From NCBI RefSeq assembly GCF_030732845.1, contig NZ_JASHKA010000003.1:395454-459453 (forward strand): DNA of 64,000 nt. The letters are read 5' to 3'. Shown here in pieces: positions 1 to 8,349 of the stretch. Positions within the stretch are counted from its first letter, which is position 1, and every line of letters starts with the position of its first letter. Below the pieces are notes generated by a model that saw only the letters and a list, made by a program, of their open reading frames with translations, had not been told where the DNA came from and searched no databases. Position numbers and translations under genes: made by a program. This DNA is from Roseibium sp. MMSF_3544. GTDB taxonomy: Bacteria > Pseudomonadota > Alphaproteobacteria > Rhizobiales > Stappiaceae.

Positions 1-386
1 TCGCCGTCGCGCTTCGTGATCACCTGGTCGGCCAGCTGATGGACGAGGAACAGTCCGAGCCCGCCGATGTTCATCGTCTCGACGTCATCGGGCTCATCCG
101 GCGCTGATGGGGAAACGCTGCTGTCGAACGGCCTTGCGCTGTCGACCAATGTCAATTCGACATGCTTGGTGCGCAGGGCCGCCGAAACGGCGATCACGTC
201 GACTTCGCCACCGGGATATCCGTAGGACACGGTGTTGCTGAACAATTCTTCGGCCACCAGCATCAAAGAACGCCTCGCCTCGTCGGGCAGGTTCGCGGTC
301 TCGGCGAAGTTCTCCAGCGCCGCATAGACGGCCGGCAGGTCCGAGAGTTCGTTTCGAACGGTTACCTTTTCGATTTTCGCCGCCAT
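1..386 (-). CDS. RsbW-like anti-sigma factor / serine kinase (partial)
   Basis: Only the first 128 codons are in the window; the 3' end lies beyond position 1. The ATG at 386 opens a frame with the GHKL ATPase layout of anti-sigma factor kinases. The N box EELFSN is near residue 47, a DSARPF G1-like segment is near residue 80, and a GGLGLFLV G2-like loop is near residue 109. In the known family such proteins bind a sigma factor or another partner and phosphorylate an STAS antagonist. The STAS gene lies 46 bp upstream in the same direction, so the two form an antagonist/kinase pair. The target is unknown; divergence from the T6SS operon makes a link possible but unproven. Confidence 0.85.
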   Translation of the reverse strand, partial: MAAKIEKVTVRNELSDLPAVYAALENFAETANLPDEARRSLMLVAEELFSNTVSYGYPGGEVDVIAVSAALRTKHVELTLVDSARPFDSSVSPSAPDEPDDVETMNIGGLGLFLVHQLADQVITKRDG

Positions 387-432
387 GAATTTGTTCCAAC
401 GGTCGTTTCGCTAAAGGTGGCGTCTTGAAGGG

Positions 433-798
433 TCACGCTGATTGTCCAGCCAGACCTTTCGCATCGTCTTGCGTGTCCACGACTTTCAGAATCTTCAGGA
501 ACCCGGAGATTTTCAAAACGTCGAGGACGGACGGGTTCACCTGAAACAGGATCAGCTGGTCTCCCGACGGAGCCATGAGTTTTGCGATGATCAGGAGCGA
601 GCGAAGTCCGAAGCTCGTCACGTAGTCGACATCTGCCATGTCTATGAGCAGCGCGCCGGATTTGTTGTCCACCAAGTCCCGCAAGTAGGTTTCAAAGGTC
701 TTGGCGCTCATCGTGTCCAACTTGCCGGCCGGACGCACGATAGCAAATCCATCGGCAGCTTCGTGTCTGATCGTGATTTCTGCGGATTCCGCGGTCAT
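433..798 (-). CDS. STAS-domain anti-sigma factor antagonist (RsbV/SpoIIAA-like)
   Basis: The 121-aa protein is a single STAS domain. The segment DMADVDYVTSFGLRSLL (about residues 52-68) corresponds to the SpoIIAA/RsbV loop that carries the phosphorylated Ser/Thr, here Thr-Ser before Phe-Gly-Leu. In the family, the dephosphorylated antagonist sequesters the anti-sigma kinase. Its predicted partner, the RsbW-like kinase, is immediately downstream. It diverges from tssA across about 212 bp. A PP2C-type phosphatase that would complete the switch is not seen next to it; the PppA phosphatase of the T6SS cluster is of another subgroup. Confidence 0.88.
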   Translation of the reverse strand: MTAESAEITIRHEAADGFAIVRPAGKLDTMSAKTFETYLRDLVDNKSGALLIDMADVDYVTSFGLRSLLIIAKLMAPSGDQLILFQVNPSVLDVLKISGFLKILKVVDTQDDAKGLAGQSA

Positions 799-1010
799 AG
801 TCAGCCTCTAATCGTGCCAGTCTGTTTGCGTGTGTTCGGTTCAATTTACCGGATATTTCCAAACGAAATTGGTTTTCGCGCGCCTTTTAAACAATTTCGC
901 TCTGAAACTTGTGAATTTTATAAACGTGTCACACGCTAATCGTTACGAATTCGAGAATCAGTATAGTTATGATCGCTGATTCTCGCTTCCCCTCACTCCG
1001 GAGTACCGTG
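799..1010. promoter_or_regulatory. Divergent promoter region between STAS gene and tssA
   Basis: This 212-bp AT-richer gap separates the minus-strand partner-switch genes from the plus-strand T6SS run and must carry both promoters. It holds an inverted pair TGTGA (910-914) and TCACA (929-933), 14 bp apart, and a short palindrome CGTGT-C-ACACG (925-935). I found no sequence here matching the sigma-54 -24/-12 consensus that is seen upstream of hcp. Exact promoter elements cannot be assigned by eye. Confidence 0.5.
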
Positions 1011-2726
1011 ATGGCCGACGAAGAGTCTTTGGCAACACTTGATGATCCGAGAGCCGGCATAGGCCGCGCCGATCTGGAAACTCCGGACGCCCAGGAAGAA
1101 TTCCGCGACTCCATGGAGTTCGAGGAACTGGAAAACGAATTCCGGAAGATGGAGACGGACGGCCCAACGGCCGTCAAATGGAAACAGCTCAACGACGACA
1201 CGCTCAAGGTGCTGCAGACGAAATCCAAGGATCTCGTACTGGCAACGCGTCTCGCTTTCGGGCTCTTCGTCGAGGAAGGATATCCGGGACTGGCGGTCGG
1301 ACTTGTCATTCTCAGGGACATGACCGATGCCCACTGGGACACCATGATACCGCCGGTGCGCCGCGAACGTGGCAGGGTTGGAGCCTATGACTGGCTCGCG
1401 GAAAAACTGGCGCCCTTCGTCGAGGGCAAGCCGCCCGAGGGACAGTACAACACCGAGATCTATGTCGCTCATGAGGCGCTTCTGGATCTGGACAATTCGC
1501 TAGAGCAAAAGCTTACCAAGTCGCAGGCCGCGCTGGGACCGCTGGTACGGGCACTTCGTCCGCTCGCAAAGGATGCGAAAGCCGCGCTCGAGGAAGCAAA
1601 AAAGGCCGAGGAAGCTGCCGAGGCAGCAGAACAGGCTGCAGGGGACGACAGTGCGCAGGACACCCCGCCGCCTGCGCAAGATGCAGCTGCCGAACCGGCG
1701 GCAACTGCCGCGGCGCCTGCTGCAGAACCTGCGCAGCCGCAACCTGCCGCACCGGCTCCACCAACACCTCAGGCACCGGCTACACCAGCGGCGCCTGTTG
1801 CAGAGATCGCCGTCGATACCTCGAATGCCACCGCCGCACTACAGGCGGTGTTCAATGCCTCGACGAAAGCCGCCACAACGGTTCGCCAGCAATCTCCCAC
1901 AGATGCCCGCGGTTACTACGCCGCGCGCTTTGCGCTATGGGGCCGGCTTGAGGCGTTGCCGCCCGAGAGCAACGGGAAGACCGCACTGCCTCCGCCCCAG
2001 AAACCCAAGATTGCAGAACTGGCCGCCCTGGCCGGCGCTGGAAACAACGAAGGTCTCGTGCAGAGCGCCGAATCAGCGTTCGTTGCGTCGCCCTTCTGGC
2101 TCGACGCACAATACCATCTGGCCAGCGCCATGGGTGCACTCGGAGAGCCTTATGATGCGGCCCACCGGATAATTGTTGGCGAACTCGCCTGTCTGTTGAA
2201 ACGGTTTCCCGGAATCACGGCCCTGTCGTTTAATGACGGGACCGAATTTGCCAGCGGCGAAACACGCGACTGGATTGCCCAGGAAGTCCAGGCCGGTGGC
2301 GGTGGTGGCGCTGTTGCCGGTTCGGGGGTTGAAAAGGCTTTCTCGGAAGCCGTCCAAAAGGCACAGGCCGGAAAAACACTGGAAGGGCTCGCCGTTCTGA
2401 CCAGCTATGTGTCGACGTGCGGGGCGGGCCGTAAATGGTTCGAGGCGCAGCTGAAAATTGGCGACTACTGCCTGAGATTTGAACTTATACAACAGCTTTT
2501 TGCACTGCTGAATTCACTTCGCACTATCGCGGTGAAACGTGATCTGGCAAACTGGGAACCAGAACTTGCAATCGCACTTGCCCGACTGTCCTGGCAAAGT
2601 TTGGCGCATAAAAACGTGAAGCAGTTCCTTTCCGACGCGGATGCCCTTCAACTCCGAGCCAGCACTATGGAAACACTCGCATTGCTGGACGTCGGCGCTG
2701 CCGTCGAGGTGACCGGGAGGAAGTAA
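1011..2726 (+). CDS. tssA: TssA (ImpA) T6SS baseplate/tail cap protein
   Basis: The 571-aa protein has an N-terminal ImpA_N domain (about residues 10-125) with the usual SKDLVLATRLAFGLFVEEG core and the WDTMIPP motif. A low-complexity Ala/Pro/Glu linker (about residues 190-280) and a helical C-terminal domain of the VasJ/VasL kind follow. TssA primes and caps sheath polymerisation at the baseplate. I chose the ATG at 1011 because a GGAG lies 7-8 bases upstream and the ImpA_N domain begins directly after it; an in-frame ATG at 969 would add 14 residues but lacks a ribosome site. It is the first gene of the tss run, 151 bp before tssB. Confidence 0.92.
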   Translation: MADEESLATLDDPRAGIGRADLETPDAQEEFRDSMEFEELENEFRKMETDGPTAVKWKQLNDDTLKVLQTKSKDLVLATRLAFGLFVEEGYPGLAVGLVILRDMTDAHWDTMIPPVRRERGRVGAYDWLAEKLAPFVEGKPPEGQYNTEIYVAHEALLDLDNSLEQKLTKSQAALGPLVRALRPLAKDAKAALEEAKKAEEAAEAAEQAAGDDSAQDTPPPAQDAAAEPAATAAAPAAEPAQPQPAAPAPPTPQAPATPAAPVAEIAVDTSNATAALQAVFNASTKAATTVRQQSPTDARGYYAARFALWGRLEALPPESNGKTALPPPQKPKIAELAALAGAGNNEGLVQSAESAFVASPFWLDAQYHLASAMGALGEPYDAAHRIIVGELACLLKRFPGITALSFNDGTEFASGETRDWIAQEVQAGGGGGAVAGSGVEKAFSEAVQKAQAGKTLEGLAVLTSYVSTCGAGRKWFEAQLKIGDYCLRFELIQQLFALLNSLRTIAVKRDLANWEPELAIALARLSWQSLAHKNVKQFLSDADALQLRASTMETLALLDVGAAVEVTGRK

Positions 2727-2770
2727 ATTAAGAATAGCTTAAGGCAGAAAGGCCAAATTTCTCAGCCATC

Positions 2771-2840
2771 TAAATAGAACTGACACATCAGTAGAGTAGG
2801 AATGTCGCACCTGACGGATCGTGTCGCGAAGTTCTATTTA
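2771..2840 (+). promoter_or_regulatory. 11-bp inverted repeat in the tssB leader
   Basis: TAAATAGAACT at 2771-2781 and its exact reverse complement AGTTCTATTTA at 2830-2840 flank 48 bases in the gap between tssA and tssB. A smaller repeat ACTGA-CACA-TCAGT (2779-2792) overlaps the left arm. In RNA this could fold into a long hairpin ending 37 bases before the tssB ATG; in DNA it could be an operator. There is no T-tract, so it is not a classical terminator. Confidence 0.5.
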
Positions 2841-2877
2841 CCTTCACGTCACAGCGTGTCTTATCACGGGGGACCTA

Positions 2878-3402
2878 ATGTCTAAAGAAGCTTCAGTTGC
2901 ACCTAAAGAACGGGTGAATATCAAGTATAAACCGGCGACAGGCGACGCCAAGGAGGAAGTTGAACTTCCGCTGAAAATGGTCATGCTCGGTGACTACACG
3001 CTGCGGCCGGACGATACGCCGATCGAAGACCGCACCCTCATCAACATCAACAAGGACAACTTCAACGAGGTCATGAAAAGCCATGAGCTCGGACTTGACC
3101 TTGCGACGGAAAACAAGCTTGTCGACACGCCGGAAGGTGAAGAGCCGAGCAACCTGTCCGTGTCGTTGAAGTTCGACAACCTGAACGATTTCACACCCGA
3201 GTCGATCGTTCGCCAAACGCCTGAACTCAACAGTCTGCTTGAACTGCGCGAGGCTCTCGTCGCTCTGAAAGGTCCGCTCGGAAACGTGCCGGCATTCCGC
3301 AAAGCGATTCAGAACGTCCTGGGTGATGAAGCAGCTCGCGACAAGCTTCTGGCTGAACTGACGAACGCGACCGGTTCCGAGGACGAAGGATCGTCCGAGT
3401 AA
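2878..3402 (+). CDS. tssB: TssB (VipA) contractile sheath small subunit
   Basis: The 174-aa protein has the family hallmark near its N-terminus: RVNIKYKPATGDAKEEVELP followed by a GDYT turn. A KFDNLNDFTPE segment, in which TssB begins its interface with TssC, comes next, and the C-terminal helix is acidic. TssB pairs with TssC to build the contractile tail sheath in the cytoplasm. The ATG at 2878 has a GGGGGA ribosome site close upstream; an earlier in-frame GTG at 2821 would add 19 residues that do not resemble the family and would start inside the leader inverted repeat. It is followed 71 bp later by tssC. Confidence 0.96.
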   Translation: MSKEASVAPKERVNIKYKPATGDAKEEVELPLKMVMLGDYTLRPDDTPIEDRTLININKDNFNEVMKSHELGLDLATENKLVDTPEGEEPSNLSVSLKFDNLNDFTPESIVRQTPELNSLLELREALVALKGPLGNVPAFRKAIQNVLGDEAARDKLLAELTNATGSEDEGSSE

Positions 3403-3473
3403 CCCGAGGTTGTCCAATGCGGCGGGCCAAACCGGCCAGCCCGGTCCGACATTCAAATTGACGAGATTTAAGC

Positions 3474-4955
3474 ATGACCGACACTGACGCACAGGGTGCA
3501 GCGGCCCAAACGGAAGAGCTCGACGCCTCTCTTCTGGATCAGATTCTTCAGGAAACAAAACTGGCGCCCACGGATGACGGCTATGATGTCGCGCGCAAAG
3601 GCGTCGCCGCGTTCATTTCCGAGCTTCTGAAGCCGACTGCCGGCGAAAGTCAGGTCAACGGTGCGGCCGTTGACATGATGATCGCCGAAATCGATCAAAA
3701 ACTCTCCAAGCAGGTCGACCAGATCCTGCACCATGATGATTTCAAGACTTTGGAATCCGCCTGGCGCAGCCTGAAGTTCGTCATCGACCGGACCGATTTC
3801 CGCCAGAACATCAAAGTCGAAATGATGAGCGTCTCCAAGGACGAGCTCCTGGAAGACTTTGAGGACAGCCCAGAAGTCGTCAAGTCCGGCCTCTACAAGC
3901 ACGTCTACACCGCCGAATACGGCCAGTTCGGTGGCCAGCCCGTCGGTGCGATTGTCGCCAACTACGACTTCGGCCCGAATGCTCCGGACATCAAGCTTGC
4001 CCAATATTGTGCAAGCGTCGGCTCCATGTCGCACGCTCCGTTCATCGCAGCGGCAGGCCCGTCCATGTTCGGTGTCGACAGCTTCGAGGAAATTCCAAAC
4101 CTCAAGGATATGGAATCCATCTTCGAAGGCCCGAAATACGCGAAGTGGAATTCCTTCCGCGAGTCCGAAGACTCCCGGTACTTCGCGCTGGCGATGCCCC
4201 GCTTCATGCTGCGCACGCCCTACGGACCGGAGACCTCCCCGGTCAAGGCCTTCAACTATGAAGAGGAAGCGGAAGGCAAGAGCGACAACTACCTTTGGGG
4301 GAATGCCTCCTTCGCTCTGGCAACCAAGCTGACGGACAGCTTCGCGAAGTATCGCTGGTGCCCGAACATCATCGGACCGCAGTCCGGTGGTGCCGTCGAG
4401 GACCTGCCGGTTCACACGTTCGAAGCCATGGGTCAATTGCAGAGCAAGATCCCGACCGAGGTGCTGGTCTCGGACCGCAAGGAGTACGAACTTGCGGAAC
4501 AGGGTTTCATTTCTCTGACCATGCGCAAGGGCAGCGACAACGCGGCCTTCTTCTCCGCCAACTCGGTCCAGAAGCCGAAGTTCTTCGGCAACACACCGGA
4601 AGGCAAGGACGCGGAGCTCAACTACAAGCTCGGCACGCAGCTGCCTTACATGATGATCATCAACCGCCTGGCGCATTACATCAAAGTGCTCCAGCGCGAG
4701 AACATCGGCAGCTGGAAGGACCGGGGAGAGCTTCAGTCTGAACTCAACAACTGGATCCGCCAGTACGTGTCCGATCAGGAAAACCCCTCCGCCGACGTGC
4801 GATCCCGCCGTCCGCTTCGCAAAGCCGAGATCACCGTTTCGGATGTCGAGGGCGAACCGGGCTGGTACAGCGTTTCGATGGCCGTGCAGCCGCACTTCAA
4901 ATACATGGGTGCAGACTTCACGCTGTCGCTGAAAGGCAAGCTGGACAAATCCTAA
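3474..4955 (+). CDS. tssC: TssC (VipB) contractile sheath large subunit
   Basis: The 493-aa protein matches TssC along its length. Landmarks are the DFKTLESAWRSLKFV segment (about 84-98), YGQFGGQPVGAIVANYDFG (about 149-167), the CPNIIGPQSGGAVEDLPVH signature (about 299-317) and the C-terminal strands that hold the sheath handshake. With TssB it forms the cytoplasmic contractile tube that propels the Hcp/VgrG needle and is recycled by ClpV. The length is normal for the family. It is followed by a strong hairpin and then tssE. Confidence 0.97.
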   Translation: MTDTDAQGAAAQTEELDASLLDQILQETKLAPTDDGYDVARKGVAAFISELLKPTAGESQVNGAAVDMMIAEIDQKLSKQVDQILHHDDFKTLESAWRSLKFVIDRTDFRQNIKVEMMSVSKDELLEDFEDSPEVVKSGLYKHVYTAEYGQFGGQPVGAIVANYDFGPNAPDIKLAQYCASVGSMSHAPFIAAAGPSMFGVDSFEEIPNLKDMESIFEGPKYAKWNSFRESEDSRYFALAMPRFMLRTPYGPETSPVKAFNYEEEAEGKSDNYLWGNASFALATKLTDSFAKYRWCPNIIGPQSGGAVEDLPVHTFEAMGQLQSKIPTEVLVSDRKEYELAEQGFISLTMRKGSDNAAFFSANSVQKPKFFGNTPEGKDAELNYKLGTQLPYMMIINRLAHYIKVLQRENIGSWKDRGELQSELNNWIRQYVSDQENPSADVRSRRPLRKAEITVSDVEGEPGWYSVSMAVQPHFKYMGADFTLSLKGKLDKS

Positions 4956-4990
4956 GTCCCGGGCTGACGCCTCGGACCCCGAACCTGACA

Positions 4991-5013
4991 GGTGCCGGCC
5001 TTTGGCCGGCGCC
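4991..5013 (+). terminator. GC-rich intra-operon hairpin after tssC
   Basis: GGTGCCGGCC (4991-5000), loop TTT, GGCCGGCGCC (5004-5013) form a 10-bp stem with one G-T pair. It is followed only by TTTGCTG, so termination would be partial. It sits between the highly expressed sheath genes and the low-copy baseplate genes, where attenuation or 3'-end protection of the tssBC message would make sense. Confidence 0.55.
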
Positions 5014-5042
5014 TTTGCTGCTTGAAAGGAGTGTTTTCCCAG

Positions 5043-5456
5043 ATGGTTGTCAGTCTGTTTCAGCGGCTCGAAAACGATGACGCGGGTACCAGCTACCGGA
5101 ATTCGGACGAGTTCGAGGCAGCGGTCCTGGAAAGTGTTCTTGAAGACCTGAGAATGCTTCTGAACAGTTCAGCTGGATGTTGTGAGATCAGCCCGAACTT
5201 CGGTTTGTCCGATTTCAACTCGTTTACGAAATCCCATCAGGACACGGCCACTGAGATCTGCCGCGACATCGAACGGCAAATCAGGGAATTCGAACCCCGC
5301 CTGCGCAATCCGATCGTTCGAGCCGTGAGCGACCCCGACCGGCCCCTCGATTTCATCTTCAATGTGGAAGCAGAACTGAACCTCGGCGACAGCACAAAAC
5401 GAATCAGATTCAATTCAATTCTGGACAACAGCGGACAAATCAGGGTCAGCGCCTAA
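5043..5456 (+). CDS. tssE: TssE gp25-like baseplate wedge protein
   Basis: The 137-aa protein is a gp25-like baseplate wedge subunit with the family's VLEDLRMLLNS start of the core (about residues 34-44), a GLSDFNSF segment and a C-terminal FNVEAELNL strand. In T4-like tails and T6SS the gp25 protein joins the sheath to the baseplate wedges. The ATG at 5043 lies 11 bases after AAGGAG; a GTG at 5031 in the same frame overlaps that ribosome site and is unlikely. It stands between tssC and tssF (24 bp gap), the usual order. Confidence 0.93.
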   Translation: MVVSLFQRLENDDAGTSYRNSDEFEAAVLESVLEDLRMLLNSSAGCCEISPNFGLSDFNSFTKSHQDTATEICRDIERQIREFEPRLRNPIVRAVSDPDRPLDFIFNVEAELNLGDSTKRIRFNSILDNSGQIRVSA

Positions 5457-5480
5457 GCATAAAGAGGGCAGTTTTCGGTA

Positions 5481-7229
5481 ATGGCGATCAATTCCTACTA
5501 TCGCGACGAGCTGAATTACCTGAAGGAAATGGGCCGGGTTTTCGCCAAGGCCAATCCGAGACTGTCCAAGTATCTTGCCGAAGATCCCCTCGACCCGGAC
5601 GTCGAACGGCTGATGGAAGGGTTTTCGTTCCTGGTGGGACGCCTGCGGCAGCGCCTGGATGCGGAAATGCCCGAGGTTGCGCTCAACTTGCTCAAGCTGG
5701 TCTGGCCGCATTACCTCAGACCGGTGCCGCCCATCACACATATCGAGTTCACGCCGACCGAGGATTCTTCAGACGTCTCGACCAGGGTCCCGCGTGGTGC
5801 CTTTGTGCAAACGAAGGTTTTGAACGGAACGGCCGTGCGTTTTCAGACGCGGTGCGACTTGCATGTGCTGCCGATCAAACTGACCGGCGCAGAACTGGAA
5901 AACCGGCGGGACAGTTCCAAACTGACCCTCAGCTTTCGCAAGACCAGCGGCACCAATCTTCAGGCTTTGGCGGAAGCGCCTCTGCAGCTCTTTCTTGGCG
6001 CAAGCAACGACCCGGCTCTTTCGCGGGAACTTTATCTGCAGCTTCGGAAGCGGCTGGCTTCGGTGGAATTCGTGCCTCACAACGGCCGCGCGAAACCGGC
6101 CGACGTGACGGTTCAGCCTGTTGGCCTGAACCGCGAGGAATCCACGCTCCCCTATCCGGAAGGTGCCTTCGACGGCTTCCGGATCATGCAGGAATATTTC
6201 GCCTGTCCGGACTCCTTCATGTATGTCCGGCTGCGCGGTCTCGAGAGTTTCGCCGATGAGCCGGTTGAAGACTTTCAGCTCGTGTTCCACTTTTCGCAAA
6301 AATTCAACAATCAGGACCGGATCAGCAACGACGCAATTTCGCTGAATACGGCACCGGCCATCAACCTGTTCGAGACAGAAGGCCAGGCCCTCCAGGTTTC
6401 CCATGACAGAACCGAATATCCCGTGCGCGCCTCAGGCGACCGCTCGCAATTCAGCGTTCATCATGTGACAGGCGTGACTGGCTGGATCCAGGGCAGCAAC
6501 AAGCGCGTCAATTACCAGGCCTTCGAATCCTTCACCCACGGGCGGTCAAGCGACGGTGAAGACTCACTCTATTACCGGACCGGTATCCGGCCATCGGTCC
6601 TTGGCAATGGCGTCGATCACTATATTTCCTTCGTGACGCGCCTGGACGAGACCGGCGTTCCTCCGACAGAGACGATTTCGCTCAGGCTCCTGTGCTCGAA
6701 CGGCGAGCACGCATCAAGTTTCGGCGTCGGTACGGTCAACCAGCCGACCTCGACGACACCAGCGAAACTGCACTTCCGCAACATCACCCCTATCCAGTCG
6801 GAAGTCCCGCCACCGGTCGACAACCAGGTGCTGTGGACCCTTATCGCCAATCTGTCGCGCAACTATGCGTCACTGATCGACGTGGAAGCGTTGAAGACCG
6901 TGGTCGGTGCCTACGACTTCCGCGCCTATGTCGACAAGCAGGCTGCCCTTCAGCGGGATTTGCTTTTGCAGAATTTCCAGAAGTTCGACCGCAGGGCCGT
7001 CGATATTTTCCGCCAGGGACGGCCGACGCGGGCCTATGAAATCGCCTTATCGATGTCAGAGACGGCGATCGGCGGCGAAGCGGAACTGTATCTTTTTGGA
7101 ACCGTCCTGGACCGTTTCCTGAAGTCCTACGCCAGCATCAACAGTTTGCACCAGCTTGCCGTCATCGGAACCGACGCCAACGTCATTCACCGCTGGCAGG
7201 CCTCTTACGGAGACGCGGACCTGCTATGA
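5481..7229 (+). CDS. tssF: TssF (ImpG/VasA) baseplate protein
   Basis: The 582-aa protein starts with the TssF signature YYRDELNYLKEMGRVFAKAN, continues with DPDVERLMEGFSFLVGRLRQRLD (written here in part) and LNLLKLVWPHYLRPVPP. It ends with a domain containing FGTVLDRFLKSYASINS. TssF forms the baseplate wedge with TssG and TssE and contacts VgrG and TssK. The length is typical. The stop overlaps the tssG start in an ATGA arrangement, so the two are translationally coupled. Confidence 0.96.
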   Translation: MAINSYYRDELNYLKEMGRVFAKANPRLSKYLAEDPLDPDVERLMEGFSFLVGRLRQRLDAEMPEVALNLLKLVWPHYLRPVPPITHIEFTPTEDSSDVSTRVPRGAFVQTKVLNGTAVRFQTRCDLHVLPIKLTGAELENRRDSSKLTLSFRKTSGTNLQALAEAPLQLFLGASNDPALSRELYLQLRKRLASVEFVPHNGRAKPADVTVQPVGLNREESTLPYPEGAFDGFRIMQEYFACPDSFMYVRLRGLESFADEPVEDFQLVFHFSQKFNNQDRISNDAISLNTAPAINLFETEGQALQVSHDRTEYPVRASGDRSQFSVHHVTGVTGWIQGSNKRVNYQAFESFTHGRSSDGEDSLYYRTGIRPSVLGNGVDHYISFVTRLDETGVPPTETISLRLLCSNGEHASSFGVGTVNQPTSTTPAKLHFRNITPIQSEVPPPVDNQVLWTLIANLSRNYASLIDVEALKTVVGAYDFRAYVDKQAALQRDLLLQNFQKFDRRAVDIFRQGRPTRAYEIALSMSETAIGGEAELYLFGTVLDRFLKSYASINSLHQLAVIGTDANVIHRWQASYGDADLL

Positions 7230-8254
7230 CCGCCGAGCCGATCACAGAGCCGGAGGGGCACGCCACGGATCAGGCGCTCATGGAGCGGCTCGAGGGGACG
7301 CAGTTCTTTCAGGCCCTCTATCTGATCGGGCTGCTGCACCCGAGCCTTCTCAAGATGGGGCCCGGGCAAGATCCCGACGACGAAATCGTCCGGTTCCGGG
7401 CGAGCCGGTCGCTCAGTTTCGGTGCCAGGGATGTCTCCAGCATCGACTACGATCCGCAATCGGACCGCTACGACGTCAGGGTGAATTTTTTCGGGCTCTA
7501 CGGGCCCGCCTCGCCTCTCCCGCCTTATGTCACCGAACGGATCATTGAACGGGACGAGCACCCTTCCGCGCTGGAGGACCTGCTCGACCTGTACAATCAC
7601 CGGCTGATCACGATCCTTTTCGAGATCTGGCGAAAGTCGCGCCATTTCGTGCGCTATGAGGGGCATGGCCTGGACGCGACATCCCAGTGCCTCCTGGCGC
7701 TTTGCGGGTTTCCGGTCGACGACCGTGACAGCCTTGGCTGCGTGGATCGCGCCGATATTCTTCCGCACATCGGATTGATGTCGCACTATGCGAATTCACC
7801 GGACGCCATATCCTCAATGCTGACCAGCTTTTTTGAGGTTCCCTTCGAAATTATCGAGTTCGTTACCAGAACCGTCGATATCCCCCCCGATTCGCGCATG
7901 GAACTTGGCATCGGAAACTCTCACCTCGGCGGTGACATGGTACTTGGAGAGGAGGTCGAAGACGATCTCGGCAAGTTCCGCCTCAAGATCGGCCCGGCTC
8001 CTTACGAGACGCTTGAGACCTTCTTGCCTTACGGTGACCATCACGAAACACTTGTGGACCTTCTTTCGATGATCGTTCGCGACCCGATCGACTGGGATCT
8101 CGAATTCGAGTACGAAGCCGACAGCATGCGGCCGGGCCAGCTCGGAGTGTCGCGGCTCGGTAACAATATCTGGGTATCAGACGTCGAGGGGGCTCCTCTG
8201 GAAAACAATGTTCATTTGGCTCCGGCGTCGCCAGACAGTTCCGTTTCCGGTTAG
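7226..8254 (+). CDS. tssG: TssG (ImpH/VasB) baseplate protein
   Basis: The 342-aa protein has the ImpH layout: an N-terminal FFQALYLIG helix (about residues 27-35), the FRASRSLSFGARDVSSI strand region, the NFFGLYGPASPLPPYVTE motif (about 91-108) and a FLPYG segment in the C-terminal half. It is the TssF partner in the baseplate wedge. It begins within the last codons of tssF (4-base overlap). A 95-bp gap with a small GGGCGA-A-TCGCCC palindrome separates it from tagH. Confidence 0.94.
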   Translation: MTAEPITEPEGHATDQALMERLEGTQFFQALYLIGLLHPSLLKMGPGQDPDDEIVRFRASRSLSFGARDVSSIDYDPQSDRYDVRVNFFGLYGPASPLPPYVTERIIERDEHPSALEDLLDLYNHRLITILFEIWRKSRHFVRYEGHGLDATSQCLLALCGFPVDDRDSLGCVDRADILPHIGLMSHYANSPDAISSMLTSFFEVPFEIIEFVTRTVDIPPDSRMELGIGNSHLGGDMVLGEEVEDDLGKFRLKIGPAPYETLETFLPYGDHHETLVDLLSMIVRDPIDWDLEFEYEADSMRPGQLGVSRLGNNIWVSDVEGAPLENNVHLAPASPDSSVSG

Positions 8255-8349
8255 AATTGCGCCGTGCTAGACAAGGTTGACGGGAAAGCATAATCGGGCG
8301 AATCGCCCTCTTCAGGAGATTCGTCCTCGGGCAGGATGCAAGTTCAGGT

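Noticed and set aside
799..1010. Possible sigma-54 promoter in front of tssA
   Set aside because: TGG is present near 871 but no GC at the right distance, so the -24/-12 consensus is not met.
3468..4895. Long open frame antisense to tssC (about 475 codons, minus strand)
   Set aside because: It mirrors tssC, has no family resemblance and is rich in Arg/Val/Leu as expected for a GC-rich shadow frame.
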